This document shows, one piece after another, positions 1 through 5,789 of a stretch of 40,361 nt of DNA. A program made the position numbers and the translations under genes. Source of the stretch: Lentisphaeraceae bacterium (GTDB lineage: Bacteria; Verrucomicrobiota; Kiritimatiellia; RFP12; UBA1067); assembly GCA_004551905.1 (NCBI GenBank), contig SFPL01000085.1, forward strand, positions 1 to 40,361. The letters are read 5' to 3'. The notes beneath the pieces were generated by a model. That model saw only the letters and a program-made list of their open reading frames with translations. It was not told where the DNA came from and did no database searches. Positions within the stretch are counted from its first letter, which is position 1. Each line of letters begins with the position of its first letter.

Positions 1-652
1 AGTGTCCAGTCGCCGTGCAATCGCACCCGACAAGAAAAATGCGACGAGGGTTGGTCCATAGTGCGAATTGGAGGGCAGGGAAGACGACAGAGCCGAAATT
101 TGACAATGGTGAGACGCTGATGTCGTAAGTGAATTCAGACCTCCAGAGATTCATGGTGGAGTTGTAGTCGTGATAATATTTCAACCCGTTCGCCCTGACG
201 ATATCAAGTTCGGATGGATTGTGGGGGTCGTGTCCGTTCCGGAGGTCGGAAAAATTGGATACACCAAAAAACTTAACGCAATTATTTCCCTTGTAAGCGA
301 TATAGTCTTCACGTTCTTGTTGTGTAGAATTCCCAAAGTCCTGCATAAACCAGAAGTCGAATTTGATTGTATCAAGCCGGATGGAGCGGTTTAGCCCGAT
401 ATAGACCGCGTCTTTGATTGGCGTGAACGACTTTGCCGTCGGGCCGCATGCGACAATAACAATGTCTTTGCCGACGTTGGCATTCCTGTATTGTGTGAAG
501 ATTTTCTGGTGTTGTGAAAATACGGACAGTTGAAATTGGATAGAACGCGTAATTCTGTATTCAATGTCGCCAAGGAAAATACCGGACAGCCCTTTGTAGA
601 ACTTTGTAGCCGTGAAAGCATTGTACATGCGACATAAGAAATCGTGGATCAT
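1..652 (-). CDS. Partial MptE/DUF115-like glycan biosynthesis protein (3' end beyond window)
   Basis: One continuous reading frame runs from an ATG at 652 to the window edge, giving 217 residues with no stop. An in-frame TGA lies shortly upstream and a GGAG sits 8 nt before the ATG, so this start is well supported. Visible features are a Rossmann-like segment IVIVACGPTAKSF (about residues 75-87), GLNRSI, DFWFMQD, and near the edge IFLVGCDCTATGH. This combination is typical of the DUF115/MptE-like and sialyltransferase-like proteins found in capsule or O-antigen loci. It lies downstream of three other glycan genes but has its own promoter core at 745-755. Composition is AT-rich relative to the rest of the window. 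Function beyond 'nucleotide-sugar or glycan related' is inferred; the missing C-terminus prevents a firmer call. Confidence 0.72.
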   Translation of the reverse strand, partial: MIHDFLCRMYNAFTATKFYKGLSGIFLGDIEYRITRSIQFQLSVFSQHQKIFTQYRNANVGKDIVIVACGPTAKSFTPIKDAVYIGLNRSIRLDTIKFDFWFMQDFGNSTQQEREDYIAYKGNNCVKFFGVSNFSDLRNGHDPHNPSELDIVRANGLKYYHDYNSTMNLWRSEFTYDISVSPLSNFGSVVFPALQFALWTNPRRIFLVGCDCTATGH

Positions 653-714
653 TTTAGAATCTCCAGATGTTGAGTTGATAGGGCATGTTCATCTAGCTAT
701 GATATCTATGACCG

Positions 715-735
715 CCGCGGTTACCGTAACCACGG
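715..735. repeat. Inverted repeat in the 5' leader of the partial glycan gene
   Basis: GGTTAC and GTAACC flank a single C at 719-731, and the arms extend outward through CCG/CGG with one mismatch. On the minus strand it lies just downstream of the -10 at 745-750, inside the roughly 85-nt untranslated leader of the gene starting at 652. It could be an operator or an RNA hairpin. No regulator is visible in the window. Confidence 0.4.
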
Positions 736-744
736 TTGCGGTGA

Positions 745-755
745 ATTATACCATA
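745..755 (-). promoter_or_regulatory. Promoter core TATGGTATAAT for the partial glycan gene
   Basis: On the minus strand the core reads TATGGTATAAT, an extended -10 (TGnTATAAT), preceded by an A-rich stretch. It matches the cores in front of rlmN, fabH, thiN, smc and ddl. Unlike those, the next ATG (652) is about 90 nt away and has a Shine-Dalgarno, and no tandem array is evident upstream. Confidence 0.6.
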
Positions 756-778
756 TTTTGGGTGGAGCTGTGCTGGCA

Positions 779-1606
779 TTACGGTCTTTCGACTGCGCCG
801 ATTAAGGTCAGTCGCTCGAATGCGCGCGCCGAGTGGAAGCCAAACGGGGCAGGGGTAATGTTGTCAGGCAGACAATGGTCGTAGCAGAAGTCGGCGCCAA
901 CCGCGGGGCTGGCCATTTTCATCAGCAGTCGATACCGGAAGGATGTTCTGGGCAGGGTATCGGTGTAGAATATGTCGTCTACCATTTCCGGCCCGAAATC
1001 CCTGTTTGAGAATCTAAGCCTCCACAGCTTGTTGGCCGCTTGGCAGATTCTCTTGGTTCGCAGGGAGAAGCCTCCGTTGGCAGGACAATGCCGGAACACG
1101 ATGCTGGCGATTCTGCCGGGAAGTGTGCGGCGGCGGAATGGGGATCCGATGAAGTCGCATTTGCCGAGGAACCGCTCAAGCCCCGGGCGAAGGGGAAATC
1201 CGTCGTCCTGGACTATCAGGACATAGGGAGTGTCGAAGCGAGAGCCTAATCTGGCGTTGCAGTCGATGCTCATGCAGTCGAGGTCGCCGGGAACGAGCGA
1301 AGGTTCAGTCTGCACCGACACCCAATCTGGGAATTTGAGCCTAAACGACTTGATGACATCGCTTTCGCGGTTTGTGACGATAACAGTCTTCATCAGGCCG
1401 CAGTGCCGCCAGGTCTCGTAGATGGCGCATTGTGAATATTTGAACTTGGCGGCAACTTGATCGTCGGGGCGATAGAAATAGCACAGGACGGTAACATCGG
1501 CAGGACCGGTCAGGCTGAATGTCGGCGATTCTCCGTAAGTAGCCAGGCGGCGGTCCTGCCAGTCGCGCAGGATGCTGATTGAAGATTCCTTGTCAACGGT
1601 GCTCAA
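779..1606 (-). CDS. DUF5672 family protein, probable glycosyltransferase
   Basis: 275 residues. The core matches the DUF5672 pattern: VLIVQDDGFPL (acidic DDG, as in a nucleotide-sugar/metal site), CDFIGSPF, then NGGFSLR, and a late PFGFHSARAF. DUF5672 proteins are found in polysaccharide clusters and are thought to be GT-A-like transferases. The start is a TTG at 1606, 4 nt after the stop of the upstream GT4 gene; GGAG lies 10 nt before it, and no ATG is available until much later in the frame. It is co-transcribed with the two GT4 genes. The donor and acceptor sugars cannot be read from sequence. Confidence 0.7.
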   Translation of the reverse strand: MSTVDKESSISILRDWQDRRLATYGESPTFSLTGPADVTVLCYFYRPDDQVAAKFKYSQCAIYETWRHCGLMKTVIVTNRESDVIKSFRLKFPDWVSVQTEPSLVPGDLDCMSIDCNARLGSRFDTPYVLIVQDDGFPLRPGLERFLGKCDFIGSPFRRRTLPGRIASIVFRHCPANGGFSLRTKRICQAANKLWRLRFSNRDFGPEMVDDIFYTDTLPRTSFRYRLLMKMASPAVGADFCYDHCLPDNITPAPFGFHSARAFERLTLIGAVERP

Positions 1607-1610
1607 TTTC

Positions 1611-2801
1611 CTACATCTCCATAAACGTTTGCAAGTCGGATGTAAAGCTTGCCATTGAAAACTGCCGCGTGATAAGAGACGAGGCGGCGGACGTTTTTGC
1701 CGCGGCTACCGCTGGATTGTCGCGGATCTGCCTCAGGGCCGACGCCGCGGCAGATGTGTCGGGCTCCGCCCATTCAGCGACGAATTCATAGGCGGGGATG
1801 TCTGGTTTTGCCGCGACAAGTTTGTAGGGGACGGGGAAGGCGGTGTCGGGCCTGACGAAGTCGGTATTGCCGCCGTAGTCGGTTGCGACAACCGGCACAT
1901 TGAGGGTCATGGCCTCCAGCATTCCCATCCCCAGGCCTTCTCCGCGGTGCAGGGAGATGTAGGCGTCGCATGCGGAGGTTAGGGCGAGAAGGTCTTTCCG
2001 CGGCAGATAGTCGTCGAAGAACCTGACGCGGCGCTCGATTCCGCATTTCTTCGCAAATGCCGCGAGGTTCTTTCTTTCGTTGGGATGTTCAGGCGCGTGG
2101 GAAGTCTTGAATACAAAGAGTGAGTCGTCAGATGGTGACGAGAACGCCTCGGAAAAGGCGAGCAAGGCCGCTTCGGGATTTTTCCTTGCGTATGACGAAC
2201 CGAAGTCAAAGTTGAAGAAGGAGATAAAGGAATTTTGGGGGAGGTTGAAGTCATTCCTGACAGTCGATTTGTCGGGGATGCTTGCATGGGTCGGGAAATA
2301 CGGGTAATGGAACTTGAGGATCTTCAGCCCGCTTGGCGCGATTGATTCGTAGTACGACTTGAGGAAGTCGGAGTAGGCGATTACGGCATCCGCTCCGTCG
2401 AACAGTCCGCGGCGATGCTCGAGCATGCCGCTTGAAAATTCCCAGAACGGAGTAATGGCGGTGCAGAAGCGCTTGTCCTTGTAGCACGGGATGGTGCTGA
2501 AGCGGATTACATGACGCTGGTTGAACGAGGTGCAAGCGAGTTTCCTGAAGAAAGCCTTTTCTGCTGGGGCGATTGACTTTCGTCCTGGCAGAGGAATTGA
2601 TGCGTCAAGCAACGAGAAGGGGACATCGGTTTGGCTGATCGCAGTGACGAAATCGCGTGCAAGCTGAGAAAGAGAGCAGATGTACTTTATCTCTGCGACA
2701 ATGCCGATGCCGTCGTTCTTGAGGTCGGCGGCCTTGGGCGAATGCCGGGCTATCAGCATCCGGTCGTAGAGTCGCTTGATGTCTAGTGCGGAGAATCCCA
2801 T
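1611..2801 (-). CDS. GT4-family glycosyltransferase
   Basis: 396 residues, close to the usual GT4 length. The C-terminal GT-B donor-binding half is clear: FKTSHAPEHPNER, then the signature HRGEGLGMGMLEAMTLNVPVV (E-x7-E type) and ATDYGGNTDFV. The N-terminal half contains the expected helical and strand pattern with PFSLLDASIPLPG. It starts at an ATG 8 nt after the previous gene's stop, with AAGG 6 nt upstream. It is third in a minus-strand operon led from 4223, with another GT4 before and a DUF5672 protein after, which fits assembly of a surface or capsular oligosaccharide. The acceptor is unknown. Confidence 0.85.
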   Translation of the reverse strand: MGFSALDIKRLYDRMLIARHSPKAADLKNDGIGIVAEIKYICSLSQLARDFVTAISQTDVPFSLLDASIPLPGRKSIAPAEKAFFRKLACTSFNQRHVIRFSTIPCYKDKRFCTAITPFWEFSSGMLEHRRGLFDGADAVIAYSDFLKSYYESIAPSGLKILKFHYPYFPTHASIPDKSTVRNDFNLPQNSFISFFNFDFGSSYARKNPEAALLAFSEAFSSPSDDSLFVFKTSHAPEHPNERKNLAAFAKKCGIERRVRFFDDYLPRKDLLALTSACDAYISLHRGEGLGMGMLEAMTLNVPVVATDYGGNTDFVRPDTAFPVPYKLVAAKPDIPAYEFVAEWAEPDTSAAASALRQIRDNPAVAAAKTSAASSLITRQFSMASFTSDLQTFMEM

Positions 2802-2809
2802 GTTGTGCC

Positions 2810-4039
2810 TTATCTGCCGACGGCGGCTATCTTCTCAAGCCAGCGGTTGAATTCCTCGGCCCTGCTTTTCCAGTCCCAGTGCGCCCGAAGCGCCGTCAGT
2901 TCCTCGTCGTTTGGTGCGGTCTTGGCGTAGATGGCGTCGTCCGTCAGCAATGACACGATTGCCTTGGCGTAAGCAGCCTTGTCGCCGAACTTTACCTTTA
3001 GGCAGCCGGTGTTGTAGACATGCCTAAGGGACGGGAGGTCATACATCACTACCGGAAGCCCGGAGCAAAGGGCCTCGGCGGCGACCATTCCGTTGTTGTC
3101 GAACACGGTTGGGTGGACGTGGATTCTCGCCGAGGCGTAGATCTTGAATTTGTCCTCGTTGTTGACGTAGCCGAGCCATTCGACGCTATCGGCAATGCCG
3201 AGGCGATTCGCCTTGTCCTTGAGGTAGCTTTCGTAGGCCGGGTCGCCGTTGCCGATGACAAGCAGCTTGGGGACGATGCAGGTCTTGCCCTTCGACAACT
3301 TCTGGTCGTTGACCACCATCTTCCAGATGTCGAGAAGCCCGTCGATGCCTTTTTGCTGGTGAAGTCTGGAGCAGAAGACGACGCGTCCGCGCTTTTCGTC
3401 GGTGCTGAGCGGAGGCTGGAGCTGTTCCGTGTTCACGCCGCCATAGTAAGGGAAGAGCCGGCCTTGTCGGCGGAACCGCCATGGGAACTGGCAGAAGTCG
3501 GATTTGTTGGTGATGACGAATCCAGTGGCGCGGAAGGATGCGAAGAAAACGTACAGCTTGGCGTATGTCCACGCCAACAGATAGAGGAATGGCGGGAACT
3601 TGTATCCCTTGACCAGGTTTTCGATGATGAAGGGGACGAAGAGAAAGGCGCTGGGAAGCCAACGATACCCAAACTGCTTCTGGAGAAGATAGCCCGGGAC
3701 GGCGTCGGGGTGGAAATCGCAGACTCCGAACAGCCAGTCGTCGCGGTTGGCGCGCATCTCGGACAGCGCCGCCTTGATTTGCGGCAGGTAATGCCGCGTT
3801 GCGCCTATGACGTCGAATTTGTCGTTTCCCGGATATTGGCTGACGACATGGAGGTGGATGTCGTCAAGGCAATCGGGGATGTTTTGCTTGATTGTCTCAA
3901 TTCTGGTGTCGGGGACGATGAAATGAATTTCGTACTTTTTCCGCAGGTGCCTGGCCATTTCCAAGGTGATCTTGGAATTCCCGCCCATCGTCCCTGGGCT
4001 TGCCAGGCACATGGCGCTGATGATAAGCCTTTGGCTCAT
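2810..4039 (-). CDS. GT4-family glycosyltransferase
   Basis: 409 residues. The N-terminus has a glycine-rich turn (ASPGTMGGNSKITLEMARHL) typical of the acceptor-binding domain of GT-B enzymes. The C-terminal half has VVFCSRLHQQKGIDGLLDIW, LLVIGNGDPAYE, VEWLGYV, and HPTVFDNNGMVAAEALCSGLPVV, the GT4 donor-site block. The ATG at 4039 overlaps the stop of the 50-residue ORF upstream (ATGA), implying translational coupling. Family membership is clear; the sugar specificity is not. Confidence 0.87.
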   Translation of the reverse strand: MSQRLIISAMCLASPGTMGGNSKITLEMARHLRKKYEIHFIVPDTRIETIKQNIPDCLDDIHLHVVSQYPGNDKFDVIGATRHYLPQIKAALSEMRANRDDWLFGVCDFHPDAVPGYLLQKQFGYRWLPSAFLFVPFIIENLVKGYKFPPFLYLLAWTYAKLYVFFASFRATGFVITNKSDFCQFPWRFRRQGRLFPYYGGVNTEQLQPPLSTDEKRGRVVFCSRLHQQKGIDGLLDIWKMVVNDQKLSKGKTCIVPKLLVIGNGDPAYESYLKDKANRLGIADSVEWLGYVNNEDKFKIYASARIHVHPTVFDNNGMVAAEALCSGLPVVMYDLPSLRHVYNTGCLKVKFGDKAAYAKAIVSLLTDDAIYAKTAPNDEELTALRAHWDWKSRAEEFNRWLEKIAAVGR

Positions 4040-4188
4040 TTGCCGTCAGGTGCGGGCGGGACCTTGTCGTAGTCCCAGATGCGGAAGCTGTCGATCAGGT
4101 AAGGGCTGGCACTTCTGCCGCGGGTGAGCGGGAAGCCGAGCTCCGCGCCCTTGGCCGCGGCAAAGACGAATGCGTATGCTGGTTTCAT
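4036..4188 (-). CDS. Small 50-residue ORF leading the polysaccharide operon
   Basis: ATG at 4188, stop TGA at 4036-4038, 50 residues. Support comes from position: AAGGAG sits 9 nt upstream, a promoter core lies at 4218-4228, and its stop overlaps the next gene's start as ATGA. The peptide has a hydrophobic N-terminal stretch (AYAFVFAAA) followed by a soluble, protein-like sequence containing PLTRGRSASPYLIDSF and ending PPAPDGK. I do not recognise a family. It could be a genuine small protein, a coupling leader for the glycosyltransferase, or the surviving N-terminus of a larger gene. Confidence 0.55.
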   Translation of the reverse strand: MKPAYAFVFAAAKGAELGFPLTRGRSASPYLIDSFRIWDYDKVPPAPDGK

Positions 4189-4217
4189 GGCGTATCGCTC
4201 CTTGATGGTTTGCGGGT

Positions 4218-4228
4218 ATTATACCATA
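4218..4228 (-). promoter_or_regulatory. Promoter core TATGGTATAAT for the polysaccharide operon
   Basis: On the minus strand the sequence reads TATGGTATAATACC. The ATG (4188) is 29 nt beyond the hexamer and has an AAGGAG, so this transcript keeps a short leader. A four-unit heptad array begins exactly 6 nt upstream of the core, the same spacing seen at rlmN, thiN and ddl. Confidence 0.7.
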
Positions 4229-4234
4229 AAACGC

Positions 4235-4262
4235 GGCTCGTGGTTCGTGGCTCGCGGTTCGT
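4235..4262. repeat. Heptad tandem array, 4 units, upstream of a promoter core
   Basis: Four consecutive 7-mers on the plus strand: GGCTCGT, GGTTCGT, GGCTCGC, GGTTCGT. In the direction of the adjacent minus-strand promoter they read as ACGARCC units. The array ends 6 nt from the promoter core, over the expected -35 position. Confidence 0.85.
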
Positions 4263-4267
4263 TAGCC

Positions 4268-4481
4268 GCAAAGAACGCAAAGGACGCAGAGGGTTATAAA
4301 CTCCGATGGTTGGGGCTCTCGCTACCGCTTCGCTGCTGCGCGGATGACAACCACTATTCAGTTCCGGGGCAGATTGGGTTCACGCAGAGGCATTGGGCTC
4401 ACGCAGAGGCACAGAGGGTTTCTTGACAGGATTAACAGGATTTACAGGATTGTTTTAGCTGGGGGTGTCCCCCAGACCCCC
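4268..4481. repeat. Composite non-coding repeat, copy A (left of the toxin-antitoxin pair)
   Basis: This gene-free stretch is a mosaic of short repeats. It holds a period-9 block (GCAAAGAAC, GCAAAGGAC, GCAGAGGGT; 4268-4294), a 30-bp unit beginning aaactccgatggttgg (4298-4327), a block with CACGCAGAGG twice (4380-4410), a second period-9 block (AGGATTAAC, AGGATTTAC, AGGATTGTT; 4428-4454), and a CTGGGGG/CCCCCAG hairpin (4459-4475). From 4298 onward the same units recur in the same order at 5305-5572. No transposase or coding frame accompanies it. Confidence 0.8.
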
Positions 4482-4503
4482 TGAGGCGGGTGAGGCTGGG
4501 AGG

Positions 4504-4941
4504 TCAAGAAGCTGGCTGACGCGGTGGTTTGGAGAATGGGTTGAAGATCTTCACTCCCGTGCCTTGCATGTCTCGTTCGTTGCGGGTGACCAAAACCAGG
4601 TGGTCGACTTTGGCCGTGGCGGCGATTAGCGCATCAACGGCGGAACGGGGCTTGCCGGCACGCGAGCAATCTGCGAGAATCTCACCCCAGCACTCGGCGA
4701 CCGTGGTGTTGACTGAAAGGATCCTTGGCGCGAATGTAGCTTCCAGTTCGATGAGCCATTTTGTGAGTTCGCGGGCTTTCCTCGTCTCTCCAAGAAGGCA
4801 TATTCCGTTTTTGATTTCTCCGATTGATATTGCAGAGATGTAGAGGGTCTCGGGCGCTTGCCGCGTTAGCCAGTTGATGACTGCGGCGTCGGGCTTTTTG
4901 GCTCGCGTCTCGCTGATCACGCAGGTGTCGAGAAGATACAT
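4504..4941 (-). CDS. PIN-domain toxin (VapC/FitB-like ribonuclease)
   Basis: 145 residues, a normal VapC size. The PIN acidic residues are in place: D5 in MYLLDTCVIS, E42 in ISIGEIKNG, D103 in SAVDALIAA and D124 in RNERDM. PIN toxins are Mg-dependent endoribonucleases that typically cut tRNA, rRNA or mRNA and are neutralised by the adjacent antitoxin. The start overlaps the antitoxin stop by one base (TGATG), the standard coupled arrangement with the antitoxin first. The RNA target cannot be inferred. Confidence 0.92.
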   Translation of the reverse strand: MYLLDTCVISETRAKKPDAAVINWLTRQAPETLYISAISIGEIKNGICLLGETRKARELTKWLIELEATFAPRILSVNTTVAECWGEILADCSRAGKPRSAVDALIAATAKVDHLVLVTRNERDMQGTGVKIFNPFSKPPRQPAS

Positions 4942-5192
4942 CAGAGCGCAACCTTCCTTGCCGGCGAGCTGTCTCGGATTGTCTTGAGCCCTTCGTCGAG
5001 CTTTGGCCCGCCGATGAGAACGTCAATCGGGGACCGAGTGGAAGGCGACAGCTTCCTGTAGTCGCTGTACGCCAGCATGACAACGACTGGTTCGCCGCGC
5101 CTGGTGACGATTTGGGGTTCGACCTCACAGGCTCGGTTGACGACGGCGGAGAATCTGCTTTTGGCATCCTGCAATGCCCATACTGAACTCAT
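4941..5192 (-). CDS. Phd/YefM-type antitoxin
   Basis: 83 residues. The N-terminus MSSVWALQDAKSRFSAVVNRA followed by PQIVTRRGEPVVVMLAYSDY is the Phd/YefM fold, which binds DNA and represses its own operon. The variable C-terminal tail should wrap the PIN toxin encoded immediately downstream. AAGGAAG lies about 9 nt before the ATG. The promoter reads TTGACA-18 nt-TATTAT on the minus strand, with two direct CTAGTCAG units between it and the start as the likely operator. The whole unit is flanked by direct repeats. Confidence 0.92.
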   Translation of the reverse strand: MSSVWALQDAKSRFSAVVNRACEVEPQIVTRRGEPVVVMLAYSDYRKLSPSTRSPIDVLIGGPKLDEGLKTIRDSSPARKVAL

Positions 5193-5207
5193 GGCTGCAC
5201 TTCCTTT

Positions 5208-5224
5208 CTGACTAGTCTGACTAG
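5208..5224. promoter_or_regulatory. Probable antitoxin operator: two direct CTGACTAG units
   Basis: CTGACTAG occurs twice, separated by one base (5208-5215 and 5217-5224). The centre also contains the palindrome GACTAGTC. It covers the predicted transcription start and leader of the antitoxin gene, where Phd-type autorepressors normally bind. Confidence 0.6.
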
Positions 5225-5232
5225 ATGGTGGT

Positions 5233-5262
5233 ATAATACCAAATTTTGTTGCGGGATGTCAA
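5233..5262 (-). promoter_or_regulatory. Toxin-antitoxin promoter, TTGACA / TATTAT
   Basis: On the minus strand TTGACA (5257-5262) is 18 nt from TATTAT (5233-5238), with TGG before the -10. It is the only one of the TATGGTATAAT-like sites with a recognisable -35 box. The GGTATTATACC core is nearly palindromic, so a plus-strand reading is also possible but has no gene to serve. Confidence 0.65.
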
Positions 5263-5275
5263 TGCCATGGCTGGT

Positions 5276-5296
5276 GGTTCGTAGTTCGTGGTTCGT
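5276..5296. repeat. Heptad tandem array, 3 units
   Basis: GGTTCGT, AGTTCGT, GGTTCGT in a row, the same heptad family as at 4235 and 9414 and in the same orientation relative to the neighbouring minus-strand promoter. Here it lies 13 bp upstream of the -35 box rather than in its place. Confidence 0.75.
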
Positions 5297-5304
5297 GGAT
5301 AGAG

Positions 5305-5572
5305 AAACTCCGATGGTTGGGGCTCTCACTACCGTTCCGCTGCTTCGCACCCAACAACCACAATGCTGAAGATAGCATTATCTGTTTTTATAGCTGGGGG
5401 TGCCCCCCAGACCCCCAGGTTTGGCGGATGACAACCACGGCTCTGTTCCGCGGCGGATTGGGCTCGCGCAGAGGCATTGGGTTCACACAGAGGCGCAGAG
5501 GCACAGAGGGTTGAGGACAGGATTAACAGGATTTACAGGATTGTTTTAGCTGGGGGTGCCCCCCAGCCCCCC
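5305..5572. repeat. Composite non-coding repeat, copy B (right of the toxin-antitoxin pair)
   Basis: Same order of units as copy A: the aaactccgatggttgg unit (5305-5334), a ggatgacaaccac segment (from 5426), the cgcagaggcattggg segment, the period-9 block AGGATTAAC/AGGATTTAC/AGGATTGTT (5519-5545) and a CTGGGGG-TGC-CCCCCAG hairpin (5550-5566). Compared with copy A it carries about 75 extra bases (5353-5425), including a third copy of the hairpin (5394-5410). No credible gene is present. Confidence 0.8.
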
Positions 5573-5580
5573 AAGACCCA

Positions 5581-5763
5581 TGCGGCGAAGCCGCAGATAT
5601 AAAACTAGGAATGAGTGGCCGTGTAAGAGGAATGTCACATGCGAAGCGATGAACATTCTGCGGAGCGGGACAGCCGAGCGAAGCGAGACAGCCGAAGGCC
5701 GCGAGAGCCATACGGATCGGAGTTTATAATCACAAAGCGAGAGAGCCACACGGATCAGAGTTT
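5581..5763. repeat. Further short repeats downstream of the SNF2 gene
   Basis: A perfect TGCGGC-GAA-GCCGCA hairpin sits at 5581-5595. A 23-bp unit (GAGAGCC...GGAGTTT type) occurs directly twice, at 5703-5725 and 5741-5763. It is close to the reverse complement of the aaactccgatggttggggctctc unit of copies A and B, so the same element exists in both orientations. Reading frames here are built from the repeats and are not credible genes. Confidence 0.65.
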
Positions 5764-5789
5764 CAAAATTCAACCGTTGGCGCGGGAGA

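Noticed and set aside
170..394. 74-residue plus-strand ORF at the left edge
   Set aside because: Antisense to the open minus-strand frame 1-652, which has a start, Shine-Dalgarno and family-like motifs.
3020..4072. 350-residue plus-strand frame
   Set aside because: Antisense to a clear GT4 gene; Val/Asp/Glu-rich shadow composition.
4224..5789. Insertion sequence explaining the repeat mosaic
   Set aside because: No transposase fragment, terminal inverted repeats or target-site duplication could be found.
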